From NCBI GenBank assembly GCA_049840435.1, contig JASGKY010000038.1, positions 1-64,000 on the forward strand: DNA of 64,000 bases, read 5' to 3'. Within the stretch, counting starts at the first letter, position 1. The number at the start of each line of letters is the position of its first letter. The translations under genes were made by a program, and so were the position numbers. This DNA comes from JADLHS01 sp049840435. GTDB lineage: Bacteria > Verrucomicrobiota > Verrucomicrobiia > Limisphaerales > JADLHS01. Below, one piece after another: positions 16,696 through 27,466 of this stretch. Below the pieces are notes generated by a model that was not told the origin of the DNA, ran no database searches, and saw only the letters and a program-made list of their open reading frames with translations.

Positions 16696-17691
16696 ATGCA
16701 AAAAATCAAGATCGCACAATTCGGCCTCGGCCCCATCGGCATCGAAACCCTGAAGCTCACCGCCACCAAACCGTGGGCACAGATCGTCGGCGGCATTGAC
16801 ATTGACCCCGCCAAGATCGGCAAACCGCTCGCCAAGATCACTGGCGACGCCAAAGTCGGTCGCGCCAAGGTCTATCGTTCCCTGGATGAACTGCTCAAGG
16901 TCGCCAAGCCCGACGTCATCTTTCACACCGCCGTCTCCAAGGTCAGCGCCGCCTTCGCGCAGATTGAGCCGATGGCGCGTCAGGGCATCAGCGTTGTCTC
17001 GTCCTGCGAAGAGTTGCTCTACCCTGCCCTGCGCGAGCCCAAGCTCGCTGCGCAACTCGACGCCGCATGCAAAGCTGGTGGCGCTCGCGTCATGGGCACG
17101 GGCGTAAATCCCGGTTTCGTCATGGACGTGCTGCCCGTCTGCCTCACCGGCGTTTGCCGCGATGTGCAAGCCGTCCACGTGCAACGCGTCGTGGACGCCA
17201 CCACACGCCGCGGCCCGTTGCAACGCAAGATCGGCAGCGGCTGGGCACCCGCCGAGTTTGAAGCGCGTTTCAAAGCCGGCACCGCCGGTCACGCCGGCTT
17301 GAAAGAATCCGCCGCCCTCATCGCCCATGCGCTGGGTTGGAAATTGGATGAACTCATCGAGACCGGCAAAGCGATGGTCGCCCAGCAAGACATCAAAACC
17401 CCGCACGTCACCGTGAAAAAGGGCCAATGCTGCGGCATCCATCAACTCGCCGTGGGTCGCATCAAGGGCGCAGTGAAGATCACCCTCGACATCAAGATGT
17501 ACCTCGAGGCGCCGAACCCGCACGACTCCGTGCAAATCGTCGGCGAACCGACTATCAACAACATCATCACCACCGGCGTCGCTGGCGATGGCGCGACCGT
17601 CGCCTCGCTCGTCAACGCCGCCCCGCGCATCTTGAAAGTGCAACCGGGCTTGGTGCTCATGACCGATATCGGCGTGCCGAGTTTTGCTTAA
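16696..17691 (+). CDS. DapB-like NAD(P)-dependent oxidoreductase
   Basis: 331 residues. The N-terminal Rossmann fold has GLGPIG at residues 10-15 and GIDIDP at the end of strand 2, and a DapB-like C-terminal domain follows (GTGVNPGFVMDVLP). The closest families I can name are dihydrodipicolinate reductase-like proteins and 2,4-diaminopentanoate dehydrogenase, which deaminate small diamino acids. True DapB has about 270 residues and the motif HHxxKxDxPSG(T), not seen here, so lysine biosynthesis is unlikely. The start at ATG 16,696 follows an A+T-rich leader. It is convergent with the beta-helix gene. The physiological substrate is unknown. Confidence 0.8.
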   Translation: MQKIKIAQFGLGPIGIETLKLTATKPWAQIVGGIDIDPAKIGKPLAKITGDAKVGRAKVYRSLDELLKVAKPDVIFHTAVSKVSAAFAQIEPMARQGISVVSSCEELLYPALREPKLAAQLDAACKAGGARVMGTGVNPGFVMDVLPVCLTGVCRDVQAVHVQRVVDATTRRGPLQRKIGSGWAPAEFEARFKAGTAGHAGLKESAALIAHALGWKLDELIETGKAMVAQQDIKTPHVTVKKGQCCGIHQLAVGRIKGAVKITLDIKMYLEAPNPHDSVQIVGEPTINNIITTGVAGDGATVASLVNAAPRILKVQPGLVLMTDIGVPSFA

Positions 17692-17719
17692 AAGCCCCCC
17701 AGGACGTGCTAACATTTGA

Positions 17720-20700
17720 TCACCACGCCAAAACCCGATAGAACCGCGCTGCGTTTGTCCACGCAGGGTCGATGACCAACGTTGGCCCGCCAGGACTGAA
17801 ATAGACGGTCTTGAGTGCCTGCCACGTAATTGGGGCGGCCAGATTGGTAGCGTATTGAACGGTATAATATGCGTTCGTCTGCGCCTCGAAGGAGAAGCTG
17901 AACCCGTTACTGTTAAGCCCGCCGAGTTGCAACGCCGGTGGATTCAAGGGCAGTACCTGAATAACCACGCTGGCAGATACGCCATTGGGGTGATCCAAAT
18001 TGTAGGCCGTGCTCGTAACCGTGTAGCTTCCGGGATTGGTCCACCAATGAAATCCCAAAAAACCTTGGTTGGTCACGATCACCCCATCGCCATAATTCCA
18101 ATCAATCCGGGACACTCGTCCGATAATGGAATCCGAGATGGACAGTTGGTGCCAGAATGAGTTGGGAAAGGTGTTGGTCTCGCGGGCATAAATTGAGAGC
18201 GAGAGCGGGCCGGTAAGATTGGCTTCAACCACTTCATCAGCGCCCATCGAAGGCGGATTGGCCCATAGCTCGCCGTCCATGTCTTCGCCAGAGGCGTAAA
18301 CGGAACTTCCCGCCTCTCGATATGCGCACAAAGTTGGGATGTGAAAATCCGAATCAACAAAGGACATGTCTGCCAATCTATTGCTCGCACCTGTAGGCAG
18401 AGGAGCAGAGGCTGAAAAGGCGAAGTCAGTCCAAAATGGCGTGTAGTTATCATATGTGGGAAACCCGCTGTGGTTTCCCCACACGATGCTATTCCGGAGT
18501 TTAGTGGTTTGCGTCCAACCAGACACGCCCCCGCCTTGTCCAGTCACCCCCACCGAGTTGAAGGCAACCGTACAATTGACCAAATCTCCATTGATCACTC
18601 CCCCACCCTGGCTCCTAGCGTAATTGCCCACAATAAGACAATTCTCAAGTTTTAACGAACATGCTCCACCGCCATATGAATTGGCGGCGTTGTTGGTTAG
18701 CAAGCAATTCATGGCAGTGGCTCCAGAGTAGATGCTTGCTGAACCAATCCCTCCTCCAGATTGGCTGGTTAAAAGGTCGCCAGTCGCCAAAGTAGCTCCG
18801 TTTTTGATGGTAAACCCCGTCAACACAGCCCCGTTATTCATATAAACGCATCGCACTGCGCTGGGACCATTCGTGGCCGCGTCCCACTGACCTTGAATGG
18901 CGGTGGCTTTGTATCCATTCACACTCATCACCGTGATGGGCGCATCAATGACGACCCGAGTCGCAAGACCGTTAATATTGCGCCCGCCAGAGGCATAAAC
19001 CCCGTTGGTCACCAACACAATGTCCCCAACCTGCGCGACATCCACCGCATCCTGGATGGTGTTCGCCGCCGTGACCCACGCGTTGTACGGCGGAACGGGA
19101 TTGACCGCCGCTAAATCCACGCAATGGATCACCACTTGGGCAACTTTACTGGTGGCCATCCCAAAGGCATTGCTAGCCACAACGAAATACTGCCCGCTGT
19201 GTTCCGGCCCAAACTTGTTGACCACTAGCACCGGCGTCCCGCTTTGCGAGTAATGGTCATCCTCAGAAATCAGTTGCCCATTCTTGAACCAGCGAATGGC
19301 AAAAGGCGGCTGCCCGGCAATGGGCATGCTCCAAGTCATCCGCCGACTGACATAGGCGATGGTGTTGGTCGGGCTCACGACAATCCGTGGCACGGGCGTC
19401 CATTCGTCACAACCGATGGAGGGCGGATTACCCCATGGCTCACCGTCAATATCCGCGCCAACACTCACAGCAAGGCCAGCAGCGCGTGCTGGTGATGTTT
19501 CCGCTACATGCACGCCGTCGCTGAGAATTTGTGGATCAAGCGCAAGATTTCCCACCCCGGCAGCCAGCGGTAGGCTCACACAATATGCGAGCGTTGAACC
19601 ATAATAATTTGTAGCGTAATTCCCTCGCGAAAAGTTTTCCCAAACAACACAGTTAGTCAGCGTGGCACTGTTGACGGCAGCACCATAGCCCCCATACCCA
19701 CCAGAAGTGTTCCGGGTTACAGTACAATTCACCAACCGCCCGCCATAAGCTGCCCCGCCATGCATATAAGAAGAGTTTTCAACCAAAGCACAATTGATCA
19801 AACTGCTATCATTAACCCCACCGCCGTTTGATTGATCAGCATAATTCCCCCTGTACCGTGCAGTTTCTTAAATTGCTTCCAGCCGCTCCACCACCCTGTC
19901 CCCCCAAGCCAGTCCCCGCTCCGGGCGTTCCTGAACCTATCGCACGATTTCCGACCAACATACAATTCACCAGAGCAACCCGAAAAGCACCGCCGCCTTG
20001 GCCAAAGGCCGTATTCGACACAACGACTGAGTTGTAAACCAGCGCATTTGTTGAACTAGCCCAAATCCCTCCGCCATCAATCTGTGAAGTCCCCACGCGG
20101 GTCGCTCCGCCGCGAATGGCAAAGCCATTCAGCGCGGCCCCGTTTGTCATCCAGACACCGCGCACGGCGGCTGGACCATTCGTGACGACTGGATTCCATT
20201 GCCCCTCGATAATGGTCGCTTCCGACCCATTGACGCTTTGCAAAACGACCGCCTTGTTGAGCGCCACCCGATTGGTCAGATCCGCCTGCATCACCCGGCC
20301 TCCCGCACGATAGACTCCATTGGTGACTAGAATGACCTCGCCCGCAGCTGCAGCATCAATCGCATCTTGAATTGTGGTCGCTGCCGTGCCCCAAGTTGTG
20401 AAGGGCGCGGCTGGCGCAGAATTGGAAACGTTTACAAACCGGAACACCAATTGCGCCACCGCACTGGTTACTGCGCCAAAGGAATTGCTAACGACGACAA
20501 AATAATTACCAGCGTCGGCTTCGTTAACACCCGCCGCTTGCAAGTTCGCGGTCTGGGTGGAACTAAAATGCCCGTTGTCAGAAATCAACATTCCGTTGTG
20601 CCACCAAGAATGCACCAATGGCTCCTGTCCGGCGGCTTCAACCGTCACTTTGAACCCGATCGGATTGTTGGTCAGCTGCAATTGGGGCTGCGTCAAAATA

Positions 20701-21621
20701 ACCGGACTGGCATTCCACTGGTCACAACCGATGTCCGGCGGATTGCTCCGCGCCTGCCCGTCAATGTCCGAGGCCAAACCAAGATTCGTTCCCGCGCCAC
20801 GGCAAGGTGAGATTGATTGAAGATGGATGGCATCGGCATGCAATTGCGGCGCGGTGAAAATGTTGCCCAACCCAATCGGCCCAGATTGGGAACACGAGTA
20901 GGCCAAAGCGACACCCGTAAAATTTCCCGAGTTGTTATAATAGATGATCGTATTGGTGTGACTGCTCTGATACGTCGCAGTGCTCTGCCAGTTGTTGACC
21001 ACCTGTACAATTTAATAACGTTGCGTAAGCCGCACCGCTCCCAGAGTTCACAGAACGATTACCAAGGATGGCAGAATTGACAATCACTCCACCCGACACC
21101 CCACCCCCATAAATTTGCGCGACGTTGGAAATCACGAGACAATTCCGCAGCAGCGCGTTGGTATATAGCAGCGCGCCGCCGCCGGTAAGAAGATTGGTCA
21201 AATCCCCGCTGGTACGCGTCGCCCCCGCCGTCAACGTGAAACCATGCAACGTCGCTCCATTGGTCAACCACGCACAGCGGACAGCAGTCGATCCGTTGGT
21301 CGCCCCCGCCCCGCGAATGGTTGTGAACCATGGCCCGTTGACACTCTGCACGGTGATGGCTTTGTCCAAAGTCACGCGATTCGTCAGATCACCAAACATC
21401 ACCTTGCCGCCAGCCGCATACACGCCGTTGGTCACCAAAACCAGATCCCCATCCGTCGCAGCATCAATCGCCTCTTGGATGTTCGTGGCGGCGGTGCTCC
21501 AACTTATGTAGGGCGGCGTAGGATTGCCGCTGGCTAAATCCACATACAATGTCGCGGCCCAAGCTCCACACGAGTAAAGCGATAGAAGAATAATTAAAAA
21601 CGCCCTCAACGAAGTTTTCAT
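17720..21621 (-). CDS. Large secreted parallel beta-helix protein (two frameshifts)
   Basis: The signal peptide at the ATG at 21,621 (MKTSLRAFLIILLSLYSCGAWA) is followed by three modules of about 400 residues. Each opens with a variant of SWSTAATNIQEAIDAA, LVLVTNGVYAAGG and ITVQSVNG and continues through Asn/Cys-rich coils (LRNCTV, LINCALVEN, GGGV) typical of right-handed beta-helices. Modules are separated by Ig-like segments (FAIRWFKNGQLIS, GQYFVVASNAFG). A PKD-like segment follows near the end, and the C-terminus ARFYRVLAW is typical of verrucomicrobial secreted proteins. Frame breaks lie near 21,005 (an extra base in TACAGG) and 19,850 (one extra G in a G-run). Repaired, the protein has about 1,300 residues. 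Role: probably surface binding or degradation of polysaccharide (inference). Confidence 0.8.
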
Positions 21622-21793
21622 GCCCAGAATCTTGAATCCGCCCTGTTTTATCACTCCCCTCACTCCTGTGGCAAGTGAAGATCAATGCCATTCCTTAACC
21701 GTTCTGCATGTTCTCCAAGTAAAACAACTTTTAATACCTGCTATTCAGACTTTGGATACAAAGAGAATCCTTGTGGCTTTGGGGATAAGACTA

Positions 21794-22654
21794 TCAATTG
21801 ACGTTTGTTTGCCCGAAGCTAAACAACTCCCGCCACCACCCGGGCGATTGCTCCGCAGCCTCGTTATGGCTTGCGCCCGCGATGACCTGCAACTGTTTTG
21901 GCCCGGCATAGGAATGGTACAGCTGGCGACCAAATCTTGGTGGAATAATTTCATCGAGTTCCGCGACAACAAACGTGATTGGGCCACGATAATCTTTCAG
22001 CCACGCAGCTGGTTGGTAGCGATCCACGAGGAAGAAATACGGCAGCAACAGCGGCATCTTGCTCTGCGCCAGCGACGGCAGACTGTCATACGGCACAAAC
22101 ATCGCCATGCCCGCGATGTCTTTCGGGTGCAGTCTCGCCAAATGCGCGGCCACGCCTGTGCCAAGCGATTCGCTAACGAGGTGGATTGGCTGGCCCTTCG
22201 GCAGGAGCGCAAAGGCTTCTTCGCCTGCCGCCAACCAACTCGTCTGGCTGGGTTTGCCGGCACGCGCACCGTAGCCAGGATATTCCAAGACGATCACATC
22301 CATCGCCGTCGCCTCATGAATAGGGCGCGCAAAATAATCCCGATTCAACGCACTGCCGCCATTACCATGCACCACAAGCACGCTGCCGGTGGAAACGCCA
22401 CGCGCCGCGAGTTTCCAGCCGATAACTTCGCCCGCTGGATTTGTCCACGCTACAAAGCCTCGTTCATTGGCGAATGACTTTTCCTCCGCGAGTGAATAGC
22501 GCGAGGGATGATAAAGCAAATTCCGCTGCCATGCGCATCCCGATAACACCAGTAACGCATAGCCGCAAAATACCGTGAGCAAAACCCAGATCATGCGCGG
22601 TCTCCTTTGCAAGCTGCTCCGCCTATTTCCCGCTGCTTGTGAATTCGTGTCCAT
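21794..22654 (-). CDS. Alpha/beta-hydrolase lipoprotein
   Basis: 286 residues. A basic N-region and hydrophobic stretch end in the lipobox LSGC (residues 37-40), so it is probably anchored to a membrane through Cys40. The hydrolase core shows HGNGG (96-100, oxyanion region), the nucleophile elbow VSESLG with Ser163 (the first Gly of GxSxG is Ser), an acidic residue in AELDEIIPP and the catalytic His in AGASHNEA. This matches the BEM46/YtmA-like serine hydrolases. The start is 7 bases after the transglutaminase gene stop. An internal Met at residue 21 is an alternative start. Confidence 0.85.
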   Translation of the reverse strand: MDTNSQAAGNRRSSLQRRPRMIWVLLTVFCGYALLVLSGCAWQRNLLYHPSRYSLAEEKSFANERGFVAWTNPAGEVIGWKLAARGVSTGSVLVVHGNGGSALNRDYFARPIHEATAMDVIVLEYPGYGARAGKPSQTSWLAAGEEAFALLPKGQPIHLVSESLGTGVAAHLARLHPKDIAGMAMFVPYDSLPSLAQSKMPLLLPYFFLVDRYQPAAWLKDYRGPITFVVAELDEIIPPRFGRQLYHSYAGPKQLQVIAGASHNEAAEQSPGWWRELFSFGQTNVN

Positions 22655-22661
22655 TGGTGAT

Positions 22662-23582
22662 TCACCCCATTCCCTCCGTCCGTTTCAGCTCAGGCACAGG
22701 CTCGAGCTGCAACTGCACCACATTGGGCGTCACCGCATCCTTCTTCGGTAACGACAGCTTCAATTTCTCACCTCGTTCATCCACTGGGTCGGCCCACACT
22801 TGAAACTTTGTCAGCCGGGCTGCCCCATAGATCGTCGCGAACGCCGTGTCCGTCGCATCCAGTCCGCTCGCGATAAAGATCCGGCCCTTGCGCTGGACGT
22901 TGTCATGAGGATCAAACACCTGCCAGCCACCTTCGAGCCACACTTCAGCATATGCGTGAAAATCCATCGGCAAATCATCCTCCGGCACTTCGATATCCGG
23001 CAGATACGCCACGGAATACCGCGCCGGCATGTTGAATGCCCGGCACAACGCGATGACCACATGCGCCATGTCGCGGCACACGCCTTTCCGTCGCAAAATC
23101 GTGTCCGCCGCCGACCAATCCGGGAAGCTCGACCCGAGTTTGTATTCGATGTGCTTGTGAACCCAATCGCAAATCGCCTTGGCGCGCTCCCAACCGGCGG
23201 GCACTTTACCGAAGTTCTCCCAAGCGAAGTTCAACAACTCATCTGTTTCGGCATAGCGGCTGGGTAAAGTGTAGCGCAGCAGATATGGAGGTAATTCCTG
23301 GGGCGGAATCTGCCGGGCATTGGGTCGCACCGCATCCAGTTCCGGCGACACCGTCACCGTAGCGTCGTAGCGGATGACATTGTCACCCGGCGAAAGGAGA
23401 ATGCGTTTGCAGCGGTTACCATAGGCGTCGAGGAAATCATCTGCCGCAGTAGCCGTAACGAGTTGCAATTCCTCGCTCGCCAACATGTGCCGCGTATGTG
23501 GCGGCGGCTGCACAATGAACACCGCCGGCGTGACTGCCGATGTGGCGTAGCTAAGTTGGCAACCGACTTTGACGCGATACAT
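22662..23582 (-). CDS. Transglutaminase-like cysteine peptidase family protein
   Basis: 306 residues, cytosolic. The N-terminal beta-rich domain (about 1-115) is followed by a transglutaminase core with Cys169 in GVCRDMAH, His209 in DFHAYAEVW and Asp224 in VFDPHD, giving the complete catalytic triad. Proteins of this type often lie beside alpha-E/circularly permuted ATP-grasp genes and are thought to act as peptidases, but none is present here. It is followed 7 bases later by the lipoprotein hydrolase, so the two are probably one operon. Confidence 0.88.
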   Translation of the reverse strand: MYRVKVGCQLSYATSAVTPAVFIVQPPPHTRHMLASEELQLVTATAADDFLDAYGNRCKRILLSPGDNVIRYDATVTVSPELDAVRPNARQIPPQELPPYLLRYTLPSRYAETDELLNFAWENFGKVPAGWERAKAICDWVHKHIEYKLGSSFPDWSAADTILRRKGVCRDMAHVVIALCRAFNMPARYSVAYLPDIEVPEDDLPMDFHAYAEVWLEGGWQVFDPHDNVQRKGRIFIASGLDATDTAFATIYGAARLTKFQVWADPVDERGEKLKLSLPKKDAVTPNVVQLQLEPVPELKRTEGMG

Positions 23583-23804
23583 GACGCGCGCAGCTTACGA
23601 ACACCCCGCCGCCGAAACCAGACGGATTCAACCACGGATGAACGCTGATGGACACGGATAAGAGCTTTTACACGAATTTCACTAATTGCCGCGGATTTTC
23701 CTGAGTTGGCGTTCATTCGCGTAATTAGCGTCAAGTCCCCTTCCTCATCCGTGTCCATCCGCGGTTAAAAATGTTTGTCGGATTTTCCGGGCGGCGGCTG
23801 TTTA

Positions 23805-25476
23805 ATGGGTGAGATGCACGACCAGTCCGATGCCCAACTGCTCCGCGCTTATGCCGAACTCGGCACGGAAACCGCCTTTGCCGAAATCGTCACGCGTCAC
23901 ACCGACCTTGTATATTCCGCCGCGTTGCGTCAGGTCAACTCACCCGACCTTGCCTGCGATGTCACCCAAAGCGTCTTCACCGACCTTGCTCGCAAAGCCC
24001 GGGAAGTCAGTTTCAAGCCGAGTCCTGAAGCCTCCCTCGTTGGCTGGTTGTATCGCGGCACGCGGTTCGCCGCGCGCGACCTGAATCGCACCCAAATCCG
24101 CCGCACCCGACGCGAAAGGCAGGCCATGGACCAAGTTCATCCCGCTCCTGAACCCGCCCCCGACTGGGAGCAGCTCCGCCCCGCCCTCGACGACGCCATG
24201 GCGGAACTCGATGCCCCCGACCGCGACGCCCTGCTCCTCCGCTATTTCAAGAACCACGACCTCCGCACCGTCGGTGCAACTCTCGGCATCAGCGACGATG
24301 CCGCGCAAAAACGTGTCAGCCGCGCCGTGGAACGCTTGCGCGAATTCTTTGCCAAACGCGGCGTCACCGTCGGCACAAGCGGACTCGCCGTCATCATTTC
24401 CGCCAACGCCGTGCAAGCTGCGCCGGTTGGTTTGGCCGTCGCCATTACCACGGCCGCCGCTCTGACTGGAACAACCCTCGCCACCACTGCAACTGTCACC
24501 GCCACGAAAGCCATCGCCATGACTGCACTTCAGAAAGCCATCGTCACCGCCACTATCGCCGGTACTGGCCGGAGCGGGAATCTACGAAGCCCGCCAAGCT
24601 GCACAACTGCGTGAACAAATCCAAGCGCTCCAGCAACAGCAAGTGACTTCTTCCGACGCGCTGGCCGCTTCACTTGCGGACGATCAAGCTGCTGAATTAA
24701 CCCGGCTTCGCAGCGAGATTGAACGCCTGCAAAACCTGGTGAGCGCGGCGAAACAGAGACAAACCAACCACCCCACCCAAACCAGTTCCAGCTCACAAGA
24801 TTTCGAGCGTTTCGTCACCAGCGGCATCGCCATGCAGAGAAAGGAATGGGAAGCAGAGGCACAGAGTCAACTAGTCAGCTTAAAGGAGCGACTTAAACTT
24901 TCCCCAGAACAAGAAGCAACGATCCGCGACCTGATGATGAAACGCGTCGAACTGAAATATGAATTATACGTTAGCGGTTCTCCCGGCGCGAAAGTGCTCT
25001 CTACTATGGAACGGAGGGAAAAGCGCGATGCCATGCTAGGCATCGAACCTCAGATCGTCTCACTACTTGCTTCAGATCAACAAGCCGCCTATGCAGACCA
25101 TCAAAGCGAGCTCTCGGTGGCCCGCGGTCGAACCCGGGCCACCGTCGAATTGGCTGATTTGCAAAATACTTTCAACCTCACCACCGAACAGCAGGACAAA
25201 ATCTACCCGATGCTCTATGAACTGGCGGTAAGAGACATCGGCACAAACTTATTAAGCCCGCCCCAAAACTCTTATGAAGAAACCTTCCGAAATCTGGAAC
25301 AGCGGACCAATCAATTGAGTCGCATACTGGAACTGCTTAGTGGCGTTCTTCCCCCATCGCAAGCCGGACAATTGGACCGCTACCAACAGACCCAAGAGCG
25401 TCGAGTTGAAATGTTGAAACGGTCGCTTGCTTTGTTAAAGCCGCCCACCGAGGCAAGCATAAAGCCGCAGGAATAA
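23805..25476 (+). CDS. ECF sigma factor with C-terminal membrane and coiled-coil extension (one frameshift)
   Basis: The N-terminal 200 residues are a sigma-70 family ECF factor: region 2 includes DVTQSVFTDLAR and LVGWLYRGTRFAARD, and region 4 includes TLGISDDAAQKRVSRAVERL. A hydrophobic Ala/Thr segment (about 205-255) follows, then a coiled coil (AQLREQIQALQQQQ; LRSEIERLQNLV) and an about 200-residue helical domain (LKLSPEQEATIRDLMMKR). The two halves are in different frames. Removing one T at GGTA (24,561-24,564) joins them (AGLAGAGIYEARQAAQL). Such extended sigma factors recur in Verrucomicrobiota and Planctomycetota and may sense envelope signals themselves (inference). The start is ATG 23,805 or 23,814. 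Confidence 0.85.
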
Positions 25477-25490
25477 ATTCCTGCGGCTTT
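25461..25490. terminator. Bidirectional terminator between the sigma factor and aspS
   Basis: AAAGCCGCAGGAA and TTCCTGCGGCTTT form a thirteen-base stem with a four-base loop. The stem ends in a run of A or T on either strand, so it can stop transcription of the plus-strand sigma gene and the minus-strand aspS. It overlaps the last codons of the sigma gene. Confidence 0.8.
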
Positions 25491-25508
25491 AAAACAATCA
25501 TTCTCTCA

Positions 25509-27329
25509 TTACACCTTCGGCGACGCAGGCGCTTCCGGCTTCTTCACCTTCACGTCAATGTACAGCTCGCGCAGCTGCTTCGGCGAAACGGTGGAAGGCG
25601 AACTCGTCATCAGGTCCGTGCCCTTTGCGGTCTTCGGGAAGGCGATGACGTCGCGGATGCTCGGTGTGCCGCAGAGAATCGCAATGAGGCGGTCGAAGCC
25701 GAGCGCGATGCCACCGTGCGGCGGGGCACCGTAGCGGAACGCTTCGAGCATGTAGCCGAAACGCAGCTTCGTTTCTTCCGGAGGAATCGCGAGCAGTTCC
25801 TCGAAGATGGTTTTCTGCACGTCGGGCTGATGAATACGGATCGAGCCACCACCAAGTTCCACGCCGTTGACGACGATGTCGTAGTGCTGGCCGCGAACTT
25901 TCTTGGGGTCGGTCTTGAGCAGCGGAATGTCTTCCTGCACCGGCGCGGTGAACGGATGATGGCTGGAATACCAGCGGTTGTTCTCGCGGTCGAAACCAAG
26001 CAACGGAAATTCCACGACCCAGAGGAAGTTGAATTGCAGCGGATCAATCGTCAGCTTGCCCTGCGACTTCAATACATCGGCGCAATAGAGACGAATCTTG
26101 CCAAGGATTTCGCAGGCGTTGAGCCATTGGTCAGCGGCGAAGAGAATCAAATCGCCTTCCTGGATTTGCAGCTTGCTCGTCAGCGCGGTTTTTTCGGCGT
26201 CGCTGAAGAACTTCACGATGGGCGATTTCCATTCGCCGTTCTCAACCTTGATGAATGCGAGACCTTTCGCGCCAAAGCTCTTGGCGTATTCGGTCATCGT
26301 TTCGATCTGGCCTTGCGTCGCGCCGGCGAGGCCTTTGGCGTTGATGGCTTTCACCACGCCGCCGGCTTCGATGCATTTGCCGAACACGCCGAACTTCGAG
26401 CCTTTGAATTCTTCGCTGAAGTCCACGAGTTCCATGCCGAAGCGCGTGTCGGGTTTATCAATGCCCCAACGGTTCAACGCTTCCTCGAAACTGATGCGCT
26501 TGAACGGCGTGGGCACATCAATGTTCAGCGCGGTCTTCCAAACCTTCTTCAGCAAGCCTTCGATGAGCGCGTAGATGTCTTCGCGGTCAATGAAGCTCAT
26601 CTCGATGTCCACCTGCGTGAACTCGGGCTGCCGGTCGGCACGCAAATCTTCGTCGCGATAGCAACGCGCGAGCTGGAAGTAACGCTCAACGCCGCTGACC
26701 ATGAGAATCTGTTTGAACTGTTGCGGCGATTGCGGCAGCGCGTAGAACGTGCCGGCTTCGCGGCGGTTCGGGACCAGAAATTCGCGCGCGCCTTCAGGCG
26801 TGGACTTGAACAGCGTGGGCGTCTCGACTTCGAGGAAGCCCTGCTCGTCCATGTAACTGCGCGTGGCGATGGCGACCTTGGAACGCACGCGGAGATTGCG
26901 CGCCATTTCGGGGCGGCGCAGGTCGAGATAGCGATATTGCAGGCGCGTGTCTTCGGCGACTTTCGCGGCGGCTTCCGGATCATCAATCTGGAACGGCAGC
27001 ACATCGGCCATGTTCAGCACCTCGAGCGCAGTGATACCGACCTCGACTTCGCCGGTGGGAATCTTGGTGTTGTTCGTGCCCGCAGGACGTTGACGCACCT
27101 TGCCCGTGAGGCTGACGACGCATTCGGCACGGAGCGCGGCGGCTTGCTCGAAGACTTCCTTCGTCAGGTCAGACGGATCGAACACGGTCTGGGTGCGGCC
27201 TTCACGATCGCGGATATCAATGAAGATGAGGCCGCCGAGGTCGCGGCGGGAGTGAACCCAGCCGTTCAAAGTGACAGTCTGTCCGATGTGCGCCGGGCGC
27301 AGTTCGTTGCAATGATGCGTGCGTTTCAT
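25509..27329 (-). CDS. aspS: Aspartate--tRNA ligase
   Basis: 606 residues, the bacterial class II AspRS with the inserted GAD domain. Order: OB-fold anticodon domain (WVHSRRDLGGLIFIDIRD, residues 24-41), motif 2 (RCYRDEDLRADRQPEFTQ), GAD insertion (about 290-420) and motif 3 (GIALGFDRL near the C-terminus). Position 31, where nondiscriminating AspRS enzymes usually have His, is Leu here. That suggests a discriminating enzyme charging only tRNA-Asp. The ATG is 11 bases downstream of a perfect palindrome. The C-terminal KKPEAPASPKV tail is unstructured. Confidence 0.96.
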   Translation of the reverse strand: MKRTHHCNELRPAHIGQTVTLNGWVHSRRDLGGLIFIDIRDREGRTQTVFDPSDLTKEVFEQAAALRAECVVSLTGKVRQRPAGTNNTKIPTGEVEVGITALEVLNMADVLPFQIDDPEAAAKVAEDTRLQYRYLDLRRPEMARNLRVRSKVAIATRSYMDEQGFLEVETPTLFKSTPEGAREFLVPNRREAGTFYALPQSPQQFKQILMVSGVERYFQLARCYRDEDLRADRQPEFTQVDIEMSFIDREDIYALIEGLLKKVWKTALNIDVPTPFKRISFEEALNRWGIDKPDTRFGMELVDFSEEFKGSKFGVFGKCIEAGGVVKAINAKGLAGATQGQIETMTEYAKSFGAKGLAFIKVENGEWKSPIVKFFSDAEKTALTSKLQIQEGDLILFAADQWLNACEILGKIRLYCADVLKSQGKLTIDPLQFNFLWVVEFPLLGFDRENNRWYSSHHPFTAPVQEDIPLLKTDPKKVRGQHYDIVVNGVELGGGSIRIHQPDVQKTIFEELLAIPPEETKLRFGYMLEAFRYGAPPHGGIALGFDRLIAILCGTPSIRDVIAFPKTAKGTDLMTSSPSTVSPKQLRELYIDVKVKKPEAPASPKV

Positions 27330-27340
27330 TTATCTGCCGA

Positions 27341-27360
27341 TACTGTAAGTTTATACAGTA
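27341..27360 (-). promoter_or_regulatory. Perfect palindromic operator-like site at the aspS promoter
   Basis: Arms TACTGTA and TACAGTA are perfect inverted repeats separated by six bases. On the minus strand the centre reads TATAAA, a good -10 hexamer 25 bases upstream of the aspS ATG, so a bound repressor would block RNA polymerase. The arms also satisfy CTGT-N8-ACAG, the gamma-proteobacterial LexA pattern. Known verrucomicrobial LexA sites differ, so the cognate protein is uncertain. Confidence 0.55.
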
Positions 27361-27466
27361 ATGGGGCGTGGATGTTGCAGGTAATTCGCATGAATTTCAA
27401 AGAGATTCTTGCCTCGAAACGGACTTACACTACGCTGAATTGGCCATCCGGCTTTTGACCTGAATT

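Noticed and set aside
16687..17715. 342-codon minus-strand frame opposite the DapB-like gene
   Set aside because: The plus strand has a Rossmann motif and a clean start; the minus-strand frame has no family features.
27341..27360. Firm call as a LexA (SOS) box
   Set aside because: Arms fit the gamma-proteobacterial pattern, but the known verrucomicrobial motif is different and the downstream gene is aspS, so I left the binding protein open.
25716..27458. 580-codon open frame antisense to aspS
   Set aside because: It is a shadow of the GC-rich aspS coding strand, with no family resemblance and no ribosome site.
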